Shown here: one piece after another, positions 52,873-61,872 of the stretch
Layout: each line of letters starts with the position of its first letter
Numbering within the stretch: position 1 is the stretch's first letter
Assembly (NCBI GenBank): GCA_029242715.1
Contig: JAQWTL010000041.1
Span: 62,001-126,000 of the forward strand
Origin: Phycisphaerales bacterium
GTDB lineage: Bacteria; Planctomycetota; Phycisphaerae; Phycisphaerales; SM1A02
Reading direction: 5' to 3'
Length of the DNA stretch: 64,000 nucleotides
Program-made: the position numbers and the translations under genes
Notes under the pieces: generated by a model
Seen by the model: only the letters and a program-made list of their open reading frames with translations
Database searches by the model: none
Told to the model about the DNA's origin: nothing

Positions 52873-53972
52873 AGAGTTCTTGTCCTCAAGCAATAGCGAC
52901 TCTGGCTCTGGCGATTCTGGTTGTTTTTTTCGGAGCCTGTTCGAACGAAGGAAAGCCCACCAAGTGGAGCACTCGTGGCCAGAGCATTGTTCCGACGACT
53001 ACGACGCCTGCTTCCTTGAATCCCAGCAAGCCGAAGCGTGCTCCACTTTCAGTGAAAAACGACGACCTTCAGTTTGCGGCCGTTGAGGTTCTGGATCAGG
53101 CGTCCTTGTCAGATGACGCGCTTATGCGGGCCAATGCGATCGAGGCGTTGCAGCCCACAACCGAGCCCCTGAGAGCAGCGGTACTTCGAGGACTTGTAGA
53201 TCCGAATGAGGGCGTTCGGTTTGTTGCCGCAATGTCCATTGGCCGGCGAAATCTCTGTGGTGTGTCCCACCTGCTGGGGCCATTGCTGAAAGATCCATCC
53301 AATTCGGTTCGTGCAGCAGCAATCTACGCCTTGGCGACATGTGGCGAAGAGGTCGACATCAACCCACTCGCGGCTTACATCATCAGCGAACGTGCAGCTG
53401 ATCGTGCCAATGCCGCCATGGTGCTTGCAGAAATGGGAAATGATTCTGCCATCCCCGTCGTTCGAAACGGCCTGGGCCGAGGATTTGAATCCTATGACCC
53501 GGCACGTTCGCGGACGATCGATCTGCTGATGGCCGAGTCCCTTGTCCGGCTGGGTGACCGACGTGAACTCGAAGCCATCCGGGCAGCGTTGTTTGCTCCA
53601 CCAGAGCACAGTGAGATGACGGCTCTGGCCTGTCAGATGCTTGCAAGACTCGATGATCGGGCCGCCATTCCAAACATGCATGATCTGGCTACAGGCGAGG
53701 GGCCTCGCAAGGCCGGCCCAGAGCTCCGCCTGGTGGCTGCTACGGCCTTGGCCGAGCTTCAGCCGGATCTTGTCCCCATGGATCTGGTGATCTCACAGAT
53801 TGGCTCAGAGCAGCCTGGGGTCAGGATGCAGGTTGCCAATGTCCTGGGAGGGCTGGCCAATCCTGCTTACGAGCCCCAACTGGCCATGCTTTTGAATGAC
53901 GAGGATCCTCATGTCCAGGTTGCCTCGGCAGCGGCAATCCTCAAGATCAGCCAGAAGGTCGCCTCCCGGTGA
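52869..53972 (+). CDS. HEAT-repeat lipoprotein
   Basis: 367 residues. Lipoprotein signal MKSSCPQAIATLALAILVVF-FGAC with the modified cysteine at residue 24. After a low-complexity Thr/Pro linker, at least six HEAT/PBS-lyase-like helical repeats are visible (for example NEGVRFVAAMSIGRR, SNSVRAAAIYALA, ERAADRANAAMVLAE, GVRMQVANVLGGLA, PHVQVASAAAILK). These form a protein-binding solenoid, partner unknown. It overlaps lnt by 4 bases, so the enzyme that finishes lipoproteins is coupled to a lipoprotein. Confidence 0.78.
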   Translation: MKSSCPQAIATLALAILVVFFGACSNEGKPTKWSTRGQSIVPTTTTPASLNPSKPKRAPLSVKNDDLQFAAVEVLDQASLSDDALMRANAIEALQPTTEPLRAAVLRGLVDPNEGVRFVAAMSIGRRNLCGVSHLLGPLLKDPSNSVRAAAIYALATCGEEVDINPLAAYIISERAADRANAAMVLAEMGNDSAIPVVRNGLGRGFESYDPARSRTIDLLMAESLVRLGDRRELEAIRAALFAPPEHSEMTALACQMLARLDDRAAIPNMHDLATGEGPRKAGPELRLVAATALAELQPDLVPMDLVISQIGSEQPGVRMQVANVLGGLANPAYEPQLAMLLNDEDPHVQVASAAAILKISQKVASR

Positions 53973-53988
53973 CCCCCAGCCATGGGGG
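53973..53988 (+). terminator. Short GC hairpin after the HEAT lipoprotein gene
   Basis: CCCCC (53973-53977) and GGGGG (53984-53988) form a perfect stem with a 6-base loop immediately after the stop. There is no T run, so termination is uncertain. Confidence 0.35.
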
Positions 53989-54026
53989 ACTGCGGAATTT
54001 CGCCTTGCTCTTATCAGGCGGTATGA

Positions 54027-54056
54027 TTGACAGATGCCCCGTTGAGGGGCTACAAC
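54027..54056 (+). promoter_or_regulatory. Candidate promoter with an inverted repeat in its spacer
   Basis: TTGACA at 54027-54032 (perfect -35 box), an 18-base spacer and TACAAC at 54051-54056. The spacer holds the inverted repeat GCCCC-gttga-GGGGC at 54036-54050, placed where a repressor or MerR-like activator would bind. It would drive the MreC-like gene and perhaps the mre operon. Inference. Confidence 0.4.
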
Positions 54057-54134
54057 CGCAGCCCATCCAGCTCGTATTGAGCCCGGAAGGACCGTGTTGG
54101 CGAACTGTTGAATAGGAACTCAGCGAGGCTTCCA

Positions 54135-55025
54135 GTGCACATTCTCACCAAGGTATTCATTGTTCTGATCACGTTGTTGGCCATCTTCCTGGTGCCTCTC
54201 GTGGTTGTTTCTGCGAAGAATCAGGTTGCTTGGAAAACCAAGGCCCTGCAGACCGAGACGGATCGGGAATCCGCCCGTCAACAACTGGTGCAGGCGCGTA
54301 GTGCTCACCAGGATGAAATTGCACGGCTGACTTCCGAGGCCAGCAGTTACTCACAACAATTGGCAACGAAGGACGCTCAGCTGACTTCCATTCAGGAAGT
54401 CCGTCGAAGCATGGAAGACGATCTCCTGGCAAGCCGCTCATCAGCAGCCAACCAGGGCGCAATGAACCGATCACTCTCAAAGAGCCTTCAGGCCAGTACT
54501 GATCTGACCCAAGGTCTGGTCGGTCGTGTTGGTGAACTGCGAACGCGTGCTTTGACAGCAGAAGAACGCAGAGTGGAACTTGATGAAGCCTTGAGAGATC
54601 TCAACAGCCGTCTTGAAACAGCTGTTGCAGCACAGAGATCCCTTCAGGAAGAGATCTCGAAGCTCAAGGATGAAAAGGACAATGCCAAGTCGCGCATCGC
54701 GGCATACGTTGCCCGCTTTGGCGCACTTGAAGACCAGGCTGCTGATACCGACGAAGGCTTGGCACCGGACAGGACTCTTGATGCAACGATCCTGGACGTT
54801 CGACGTGTAGGCGATCGAACTCTTGCTGAGATTGATGCTGGTTCACGAGATGGTGTCCAGGCCGGTTGGGTCATGACGATCGGTGACAACGGTATTTTCA
54901 TCGGTCGCCTCAGGATCACTCATGTGGATATCAATCGTTCCACAGGCGTCGTCACTCTGGAAGATCCCACACGCGGACTGGTTGAGACCGGTCAGCGAGC
55001 CTACTCACTGCTGGGCCAGAACTGA
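54135..55025 (+). CDS. MreC-like membrane-anchored coiled-coil protein
   Basis: 296 residues. One N-terminal membrane helix (VFIVLITLLAIFLVPLVVVSA), a coiled coil over about residues 35-205 with Gln/Glu/Arg heptads, and a C-terminal beta domain. In that domain AEIDAGSRDGVQAGWVM and IGDNGIFIGRLRITHVD recall the MreC pattern GSxDGVxxGxxV and LVGRV. The true mreC lies two genes downstream of mreB, so this is a second protein with MreC architecture. Start: GTG at 54135 with GAGG 6 bases before it, or TTG at 54108. Not in any family I can name with certainty. Confidence 0.6.
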   Translation: MHILTKVFIVLITLLAIFLVPLVVVSAKNQVAWKTKALQTETDRESARQQLVQARSAHQDEIARLTSEASSYSQQLATKDAQLTSIQEVRRSMEDDLLASRSSAANQGAMNRSLSKSLQASTDLTQGLVGRVGELRTRALTAEERRVELDEALRDLNSRLETAVAAQRSLQEEISKLKDEKDNAKSRIAAYVARFGALEDQAADTDEGLAPDRTLDATILDVRRVGDRTLAEIDAGSRDGVQAGWVMTIGDNGIFIGRLRITHVDINRSTGVVTLEDPTRGLVETGQRAYSLLGQN

Positions 55026-55046
55026 GCCCACTTGGAGGAGTCCCCG

Positions 55047-55247
55047 ATGGCGAGTCGATTTGGCAATTCTTCAGGTCAAGCCAGTCAAGGCGGCCAGGTC
55101 AACGTTTACACGGTCCTGACGCTTGTGGGCTTCCTGATCATGCTCGTCGGCGTGGTATGGATGATCTTCCATAACATGGACTACTCCAAGGACTTCACGA
55201 ATGGTTCCGAGGGTGGGGTTTTCGCCATCCTTGACCAGGGCCGCTGA
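55047..55247 (+). CDS. Small single-pass membrane protein
   Basis: 66 residues. A polar Ser/Gly/Gln-rich lead, one membrane segment (VYTVLTLVGFLIMLVGVVWMIF) and a short polar tail ending ILDQGR. The ATG at 55047 has GGAGGAG upstream, a strong ribosome site. It sits 21 bp after the MreC-like gene and 89 bp before mreB. No family recognised. Context suggests a helper of the cell-shape proteins. Confidence 0.65.
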   Translation: MASRFGNSSGQASQGGQVNVYTVLTLVGFLIMLVGVVWMIFHNMDYSKDFTNGSEGGVFAILDQGR

Positions 55248-55336
55248 TCCCCGTTTAACTCACTGATTGCACCGTCCTCATGCTCCGGCGGTGGTTGTCG
55301 TATGATGCCTTGTCCGTCAGGAAGCAGGGGATCGCG

Positions 55337-56383
55337 ATGTTGGATCGAATTTTGAATTGGTTCAGTGTGGACATGGGGATTGACCTCGGCACCTGCAACA
55401 CCTTGGTGGCCGTGAGGGGTGAAGGCATCATCCTGAACGAGCCTTCAGTTGTTGCAGTCAAGCGTGGTACGAATCGTGTCCTGAACAATGGAAACGCTGT
55501 TGGATGGCAGGCCAAGGAGATGCTTGGCAAGACGCCGGGATCAATTAGCGCCATTCGTCCGTTGAAAGACGGCGTGATCAGTGACTTTGAGATCACTGAA
55601 GCAATGCTCAGCTACTTCATCCGTAAAGCGACAGGCAAGCGGATCGTCAGCCCACGTGTCGTGATTGCAGTACCCAGCGGAATTACCGCAGTTGAAAAAC
55701 GAGCTGTTCTTGATTCTGCGGAACGTGCCGGGGCGAGACGTGTGTATCTGGTCGAGGAACCGATGGCCGCAGGCATCGGCGCCGGTTTGCCGATTGTCGA
55801 GCCCACTGCATCGATGGTGGTTGATATTGGTGGTGGTACCACTGAGGTGGCCATCATGTCGCTTGCCGATATTGCGACCTGCGAATCAGTTCGAGTGGCG
55901 GGTGATGATTTTGATGAAGCAATCATTCATCACATGAAGAAGACATATAACCTCACCATCGGTGAACAGACCGCAGAACGGATCAAGATCGAAATCGGTT
56001 CTGCTGCTGACGTCGGTGAGGACACGGTCAAGGAGGTTCGAGGCCGCGACAACCTCTCCGGTTTGCCCCGGAAGACCGAGGTGACCAGTGCAGAAGTACG
56101 CGAGGCCCTCCAGGAGCCGGTGAAAGCCATCGTCGATGCCGTGAAACGGACGCTGGAGCGTGCTGAGCCAGAACTCGCTGCAGATCTTGTTGATAACGGA
56201 ATCAGCCTTGTCGGGGGCGGTGCCCTTCTACGAGGTCTGGATGTCATTATCCACGAGGACACTGGCCTTGATGTTTCCATTGCTGAGGATCCACTGACTT
56301 GTGTTGCCCGGGGCACCAGCATCTACCTCGAGAATCTCGAGGAGTGGAAGTCGACGATGGAATCCGACATGGACGACCTGTGA
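55337..56383 (+). CDS. mreB: Rod shape-determining protein MreB
   Basis: 348 residues. Bacterial actin that positions wall synthesis. Seen: phosphate-1 loop MGIDLGTCNTLVAVRGEG, EPSVVAV, IAVPSGITAVEKRAV, EEPMAAGIGAGLP, VDIGGGTTEVAIMSL and the adenosine loop LVGGGALLRGLD. The ATG at 55337 has AGGGG upstream and a TATGAT box at 55301-55306. Start of mreB-mreC-mreD. Some planctomycetes lack MreB, so its presence here argues for an order that keeps it. Confidence 0.96.
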   Translation: MLDRILNWFSVDMGIDLGTCNTLVAVRGEGIILNEPSVVAVKRGTNRVLNNGNAVGWQAKEMLGKTPGSISAIRPLKDGVISDFEITEAMLSYFIRKATGKRIVSPRVVIAVPSGITAVEKRAVLDSAERAGARRVYLVEEPMAAGIGAGLPIVEPTASMVVDIGGGTTEVAIMSLADIATCESVRVAGDDFDEAIIHHMKKTYNLTIGEQTAERIKIEIGSAADVGEDTVKEVRGRDNLSGLPRKTEVTSAEVREALQEPVKAIVDAVKRTLERAEPELAADLVDNGISLVGGGALLRGLDVIIHEDTGLDVSIAEDPLTCVARGTSIYLENLEEWKSTMESDMDDL

Positions 56384-56396
56384 TCCACCTCGCGGC

Positions 56397-57269
56397 ATGA
56401 GGATTCGATCACGACATGTCCTCAGCCTTCTCATGGCTCTGACACTGCTCCTTGCAGTTCTACCGACGCGTTGGCTCGGTTGGACGGGAGATGCTGCCGA
56501 CATCATTCGAATTCCAATCATGCCTCTGGCGGGCGTTGGAAGTCGCGTGGCAGGTGCCATGCGACCGGTGAATGTGCAACGAGGTGCTGCAGGAAATGTT
56601 GAAGACCTGCTCCATGTCGAAGGGCAGCGGGATCGACTTGAGCGTTTGCTGCTCCAAGAGCAGTTGCGATCTGCCGAGATGGAAGCGCAGCTTCGACATA
56701 TCCAGGGGCTGCCACCTCGAACTTCCAGTTCACAGCCACCCTTGCTGATCGAGTTGGATGTCACGGGACGTCGACCTGACCATCCAGTTTCAGGCGTGGA
56801 ATTGCATGTACCTGCGGAATCAACAGGACGCGTTCAGGTAGGCGATGCCTTGACATGGGATGGTCGATGGCTCATTGGTCGTATCACGCGTGTTTCTGAC
56901 ATCCGACTCTCTGCATTGCCAATAACACATCCCGATGTCGGTCCCCTCATGGGTGTGCTGTTGCCAGAAGGCGTGAAGGCAAATGCCGCATCTGCGCCAG
57001 CTGTGCGATTACGACAGAACGGCAGAGGCCAGTTGCTGGGCGAGATTGATCGACGGACCGATGCGAAGATCGGCGACCGGATCGTGCTTGCTGATCGTGC
57101 ATGGCCAGTATCCCTGCAGGCTTTCCGAATAGGTCGAGTCACGGCTGTAGAGGATCTTGATGAGGCGCCCCTCCGCCGACGTCTGGTGGTGGAGCCGGAG
57201 GTACATCTCTATGAGTTGCCATGGGTCGTCGTGGTTGGTCCAGATGGACCTGATGGGGTGGTCCAGTGA
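56397..57269 (+). CDS. mreC: Rod shape-determining protein MreC
   Basis: 290 residues. Periplasmic scaffold of the elongasome linking MreB/MreD to PBP2. Seen: N-terminal membrane helix HVLSLLMALTLLLAVLP, a short coiled coil (VEGQRDRLERLLLQEQLRSAEMEA as a leucine-rich stretch), then two beta-barrel halves with GRVQVGDALTWDGRWLIGRI and AKIGDRIVLADRAWPV. The sequence is divergent but position in the operon supports the call. Overlaps mreD by 4 bases (GTGA). Confidence 0.82.
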   Translation: MRIRSRHVLSLLMALTLLLAVLPTRWLGWTGDAADIIRIPIMPLAGVGSRVAGAMRPVNVQRGAAGNVEDLLHVEGQRDRLERLLLQEQLRSAEMEAQLRHIQGLPPRTSSSQPPLLIELDVTGRRPDHPVSGVELHVPAESTGRVQVGDALTWDGRWLIGRITRVSDIRLSALPITHPDVGPLMGVLLPEGVKANAASAPAVRLRQNGRGQLLGEIDRRTDAKIGDRIVLADRAWPVSLQAFRIGRVTAVEDLDEAPLRRRLVVEPEVHLYELPWVVVVGPDGPDGVVQ

Positions 57270-57832
57270 GGTGGCTTGTATTCATCATTGCGGCATTGAT
57301 TGCCGTCGGGCTCGATTCGGGATTCAGCGGAATCTTCACATTGCGTGGAGCTGGCTTCCTGACGCCCAGCTTCGCAGCCTGCCTGCTCGCATTTGTCGCA
57401 TTGCTGGCCCCACCGGTTTCGGTGATCTGGGCAGCCTGGTTCCTTGGATTGTTGGCAGATCTTTCCCCAGGCCTTGGTGAGGCGGGGGGCGGCATTCAGT
57501 TGATCGGGCCGCACGCCTTGGGTTACCCACTGGGTGCCTGGGTGGTATTGAACTTCAGGACCTGGATGTTCCGGCGACGTGTTTTGACCATTTCTCTGCT
57601 TACGTTCCTGTGCGTGCTGGTTGCGGGGCTGGTTCAGACGGCAATTGGGATCTTGCGATTCTGGCTGCCATGGGCTGGAGGAGAACTGGTGCCGTTTGGT
57701 GCCGGAGAGATGCTGCATGAAACGGGCAACGCTGCTTACTCGGCGCTTCTGGCCATCCCTCTGGGCTGGATTCTTATTCAGACCCTGCCGCTGTGGCGGT
57801 TCGACTATGGTACTTCTCGCCGATCCGGCTAA
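57266..57832 (+). CDS. mreD: Rod shape-determining protein MreD
   Basis: 188 residues with five or six hydrophobic segments and no soluble domain. Identified by place after mreC, with RWLVFIIAALIAVGLDSGF at the N terminus and ISLLTFLCVLVAGLVQTAIG in the middle, fitting MreD. The GTG at 57266 overlaps the mreC stop. The family is poorly conserved, so the call rests on context and topology. Confidence 0.7.
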   Translation: MRWLVFIIAALIAVGLDSGFSGIFTLRGAGFLTPSFAACLLAFVALLAPPVSVIWAAWFLGLLADLSPGLGEAGGGIQLIGPHALGYPLGAWVVLNFRTWMFRRRVLTISLLTFLCVLVAGLVQTAIGILRFWLPWAGGELVPFGAGEMLHETGNAAYSALLAIPLGWILIQTLPLWRFDYGTSRRSG

Positions 57833-57862
57833 ACGCGATCGGCTCACCAGGAATTCTCCCCC

Positions 57863-59062
57863 ATGGCAGAACTGATCATCTTTGACGACGGTCGCGGACA
57901 GATGGGACCACTGGATGATTTGTGTCCGGTTTTTTCACTGCGAACAGGTGGCTTTCAAACGTACGAGCGCATTGAGCGATCACTCGGGCAGTTTGTGAGT
58001 GGTTGGTGGGTCACAACCCGGCATCAGGCATCCTGGTCGGCGAGCAATACGCGCCCCGTCAACACGCTTCCAAAGGGTGATCAGTTGCTTTGCGTCAACG
58101 GAAGGTGGTCGGGCTGTGGTGATCTGCCTGTCCCTGGAGTCGGTCATGCAATCCTGGATGAAGCAGGCGATGTCCTCATCGCATGCCTTTCTCGTGAGGA
58201 TGCAAGCATGCTTCTTGAGCAGGGTCAACTTCCTGATGGGATCAAGTCAGAGGTTGTCCCGGGTGTTCCGATCTACAGGAAGGCATGGGATCTTCTGAAC
58301 TGGCTTTCGGAGACTCTGGCTGATGACCTGGAAGCCGAGCCTTTCTCGCCCAATGCAGCGGATCGCGCCGAGTGCGCAGGTGAACATCCCGTCAGCATTG
58401 ACGATACGTCTGTCGTCTTCCCAGGCGTTGTATTTGATACGCATGCAGGACCGATCTTCATCGGACCTGAGGTGACGATTCGACCCAACGCAGTTCTCGT
58501 CGGCCCTTGCTGGATCGGGCGAGGAAGTGTGGTATCGGAAGGCGCCGTGATTCGAGGAAATACAGCAATTGGCCCTCATTGCAGGGTCGGTGGAGAGGTT
58601 GGCGCATCTATTTTCCAGGGCTGGAGCAACAAGGTGCATGATGGCTACCTGGGCGACAGCCTGGTAGGCCAATGGGTCAATATCGGCGCCGATACTGTGA
58701 CATCCAACTTGCTCAATACCTACGGGGAGATCTCCATGAGACTGGAGCCTGATGGTCCCCGGCAGCGAACTGGTCGCATGTTCCTTGGAACTCTGTTTGC
58801 AGATCATGTCAAGACAGCCATTGGAACTCGTTTGATGACTGGAACAGTGCTGGGTACGGGTTCGATGATTGCCAGAACCAGCCCGCCGCCGTCGACCGTA
58901 TCCCGGTTTGCCTGGCTTACCGATGACGATGATCGTGTCTATCGATTGGACAAGTTCATTGAAATGGTTCGTCTTGTCATGGCCCGTCGTGATCAATCAC
59001 TAGGAGATGCCGACGAGGCAATACTCCGAGCCTTGCACGGCAAGGTATCCCTAGATAGTTGA
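57863..59062 (+). CDS. Alternative GlmU-like UDP-GlcNAc synthesis protein
   Basis: 399 residues. N-terminal nucleotidyltransferase-like part opening AELIIFDDGRGQMGPLDDLCPVFSLRTGG, the pattern of the alternative bacterial GlmU family (first described in Bacteroidetes), without the usual GxGTRM signature. From about 190 there is a left-handed beta-helix with hexapeptide repeats (IFIGPEVTIRPNAVLVGP, VVSEGAVIRGNTAIGPHC) ending in a long loop, as in the acetyltransferase part. If functional, it makes UDP-GlcNAc for wall and LPS synthesis, fitting its place after mreD. Substrate inferred. Confidence 0.72.
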   Translation: MAELIIFDDGRGQMGPLDDLCPVFSLRTGGFQTYERIERSLGQFVSGWWVTTRHQASWSASNTRPVNTLPKGDQLLCVNGRWSGCGDLPVPGVGHAILDEAGDVLIACLSREDASMLLEQGQLPDGIKSEVVPGVPIYRKAWDLLNWLSETLADDLEAEPFSPNAADRAECAGEHPVSIDDTSVVFPGVVFDTHAGPIFIGPEVTIRPNAVLVGPCWIGRGSVVSEGAVIRGNTAIGPHCRVGGEVGASIFQGWSNKVHDGYLGDSLVGQWVNIGADTVTSNLLNTYGEISMRLEPDGPRQRTGRMFLGTLFADHVKTAIGTRLMTGTVLGTGSMIARTSPPPSTVSRFAWLTDDDDRVYRLDKFIEMVRLVMARRDQSLGDADEAILRALHGKVSLDS

Positions 59063-59073
59063 GGGCCGACAGC

Positions 59074-61872
59074 ATGTCGGACACGCTCTACATCATTGAT
59101 GGCTACTCGCAGTTTTTTCGCGCTTACTACGCACGCAGGCCATATCAGACATCTCCAGTAACGGGTGAGCCTACGAAACTCGTAGCTGGTTTCGCTGACA
59201 TTCTCATGAGCCTCATTCGCAACCAGGATCCCACCTGGCTCGCAGTGGCACTCGATGTCTCTGGTGATTCGGGCACGTTTCGCAGTGAGATCGATGAGGA
59301 GTACAAGGCGAATCGAGAGAAGGCTCCAGACGATTTTGGTCCACAGGTCGAGCGTTGCTTCCAGATGCTGGAACTCATGGATGTTCCGCTTCTTGGTGTG
59401 GAAGGTGTTGAAGCAGATGATGTGATTGCCACGCTTGCACGACGTTTCACAGAATCCAGGCAGGACGTCAAGATACGGATCATTTCAAGTGACAAGGATC
59501 TCACGCAGGTCTTGAACGACCGGGTGGAGCTCTTTGATCCATCAAAAGGTGTTCGGACCCCGGATGATGTCTTCAAGTCTGAGGGAGTCCTGCCTGGCCA
59601 GGTCATCGACATCCTCAGCCTGATGGGTGACACCGTTGACAACATTCCGGGTGTTCCAGGTATTGGGCCCAAGACGGCTGCCAAGTTGATTGGCCAGTAT
59701 GGAAGCATCGAGGGCATCTTCGAACACATTGATGAAATGACTCCCAAGCGGCGCGAGAACCTGGAGGGCGCTCTGGATCGCCTGCAGCTCAACCGCGATC
59801 TCGTTCGCCTTCGAGACGATCTTGATTTCAACTTCGACCTGGAAGACGCCCGCATCGACCCGGGCAAACTCGACATGCCAGGGCTGGAAGCTTTCTGCAG
59901 ACAACAGGGATTCACCAGACTTCCTGCCCAGCTTCATGAACTCGTTGCTGCATCACGTACCGAGGATGCAGAGGATGAAGATGCCAGAGGAACGCTCTGG
60001 GCTTCTGAACCAGGCTCGCTGGAGCTACGGCCTGCCGACGCCTCTGCGGACTACCAGCTTGTTGCGGATGAATCGTCGCTCAAGGACTTCATGAAAACCA
60101 TCCGCAAGGCGGGGCGAGTCAGTTTCGATGTAGAAACAACGGGTCTGGATGTCATGCGAGCAGATCTGTGTGGAGTGTCACTATCAGTGAAGGCCGGTAG
60201 TGGTGTGTACATTCCTGTTCGATCGCCTCAACCAGACGAACATCTCGATGAGTCCAAGGTGGCCAGTCTTATCCGGGATGTCATGGAAGACGAATCGATC
60301 GACAAGATCGCTCACAATGCCAAGTTTGACATGAAGATGTTGCGTCGCGTGGGGGTTCAGGTGAAAGGTCCGATCAAGGACTCGATGATTGCCTCATACG
60401 TCGCCAATTCCTCACGATCACGTCATCGGCTTGATGATCTGGCGTTGGGCCTTCTTGATCTGGAGTGTATTTCAATCAAGTCTCTCATCGGTTCAGGGGC
60501 TTCTCAGCGGACCTTTGACACCGTCGATCTTGACAAGGCTGTTCCGTATGCAGCAGAGGATGCTGACATCACATTACGACTCTGGGATGTCCTTTCGGGC
60601 GAGGTTGCGGCAGAAGGCCTCGAGCCATTGCTTGACGATCTCGAGTTGCCTCTCGTATCCGTACTGGCAGACATCGAATACAAGGGTGTTCGTGTTGATC
60701 CAGGCGAACTTGATCGGCAGCGTGAAACGCTTGAAACCGAACTGTCCCGCCTTCGAACGGAAATCCTTGAGGCGGCGCCTGGTCCACTGAATCCAGATTC
60801 ACCCAAGCAACTGGCTGTTGCGTTGTTCAATGATCCAGAAGCAGATCCTCCCGGGCTGGGCTTGAAGCCAGTGAAGAAGCGGAAGACAGGTCCTTCCACT
60901 GATCAGGAAGTTCTTGAAAAACTGGATCGTGATCCGGATGTCCACACGCCTCTGCCAGGTCTCATACTGGCCTATCGCCAATTGACCAAACTCGTTGGGA
61001 CCTATCTGGTCTCCTTGAAGGAAGCGATTAATCCTCGGACTGGCCGCATTCACAGCAAGTTCAATCAGGTTGGTACCGCAACAGGACGGCTCAGTTCGAA
61101 TGATCCCAACCTGCAGAATATCCCGATCCGTTCGGCGACAGGTCGTGAGATTCGACGGGCTTTCATTCCTGCTGACGGTTGCCTGCTCGTTACCGCGGAC
61201 TACTCCCAGGTCGAACTGAGACTGCTGGCGCATCTCTCAGGTGACAAGGCGATGCAGGCGGCTTTTCATGCGGGCGAGGATATTCATCGTGCTGTTGCTG
61301 CCGAGGTCTTCGGGATTGAACCTGACGAAGTCACCAAGGAGCAGCGAGGCGCAGCAAAGATGGTGAACTTTGGAATCGTCTACGGCGTGACTCCGTATGG
61401 ACTGGCCAGGAGATTGAATCAGGACGTGGCGTGGGCCGCAGGCATCATCAATGATTACAAGTCACGTTTTAAGGGCATTGAGACATTCCTTGGGGCTTGT
61501 GTGGAGCAGGCTCACCAGGAGGGTTATGTCGAGACGATGAGCGGGAGACGCCGCACCATCAATGACATCAATTCTCCCAATGGCCAGACGCGTGCACTTG
61601 CGGAACGACTGGCTATCAACTCTGTCGTGCAGGGCAGTGCCGCCGATCTGATCAAGATCGCCATGATCAATGTTCACAGAGATCTTGCTGGTGTCGATGC
61701 TTCTGCATCGTTGATACTCCAAGTGCATGACGAACTGGTTCTGGAAACACCCGAGGTGACTGCAGAGGCGGCAAGAGATTTCCTCGTGGAGACGATGGAA
61801 TCAGCAATGGATCTTGAAGTGCCACTGGTTGTGGACGCCTCGATTTCCTCCAACTGGTTTGATGCCAAGTAG
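59074..61872 (+). CDS. polA: DNA polymerase I
   Basis: 932 residues, all three activities. 5'-nuclease domain at about 1-295 (DGYSQFFRAYYA, YKANREKAPDDFGPQ, GVEADDVIATLARR, GIGPKTAAKLI). 3'-5' exonuclease from about 350 with FDVETTGLD, HNAKFDMKMLRRVG and YAAEDADITL, so proofreading residues are present. Polymerase motifs A TADYSQVELRLLAHLSGD, B RGAAKMVNFGIVYG (Phe, not Tyr) and C LQVHDELVLE. Start at ATG 59074, after GAGGG, rather than TTG 59059, which would be inside the preceding gene. Confidence 0.96.
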   Translation: MSDTLYIIDGYSQFFRAYYARRPYQTSPVTGEPTKLVAGFADILMSLIRNQDPTWLAVALDVSGDSGTFRSEIDEEYKANREKAPDDFGPQVERCFQMLELMDVPLLGVEGVEADDVIATLARRFTESRQDVKIRIISSDKDLTQVLNDRVELFDPSKGVRTPDDVFKSEGVLPGQVIDILSLMGDTVDNIPGVPGIGPKTAAKLIGQYGSIEGIFEHIDEMTPKRRENLEGALDRLQLNRDLVRLRDDLDFNFDLEDARIDPGKLDMPGLEAFCRQQGFTRLPAQLHELVAASRTEDAEDEDARGTLWASEPGSLELRPADASADYQLVADESSLKDFMKTIRKAGRVSFDVETTGLDVMRADLCGVSLSVKAGSGVYIPVRSPQPDEHLDESKVASLIRDVMEDESIDKIAHNAKFDMKMLRRVGVQVKGPIKDSMIASYVANSSRSRHRLDDLALGLLDLECISIKSLIGSGASQRTFDTVDLDKAVPYAAEDADITLRLWDVLSGEVAAEGLEPLLDDLELPLVSVLADIEYKGVRVDPGELDRQRETLETELSRLRTEILEAAPGPLNPDSPKQLAVALFNDPEADPPGLGLKPVKKRKTGPSTDQEVLEKLDRDPDVHTPLPGLILAYRQLTKLVGTYLVSLKEAINPRTGRIHSKFNQVGTATGRLSSNDPNLQNIPIRSATGREIRRAFIPADGCLLVTADYSQVELRLLAHLSGDKAMQAAFHAGEDIHRAVAAEVFGIEPDEVTKEQRGAAKMVNFGIVYGVTPYGLARRLNQDVAWAAGIINDYKSRFKGIETFLGACVEQAHQEGYVETMSGRRRTINDINSPNGQTRALAERLAINSVVQGSAADLIKIAMINVHRDLAGVDASASLILQVHDELVLETPEVTAEAARDFLVETMESAMDLEVPLVVDASISSNWFDAK

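Noticed and set aside
53109-53681. 190-residue minus-strand frame in the HEAT lipoprotein gene
   Set aside because: Antisense to clear helical repeats; no start signal or motif.
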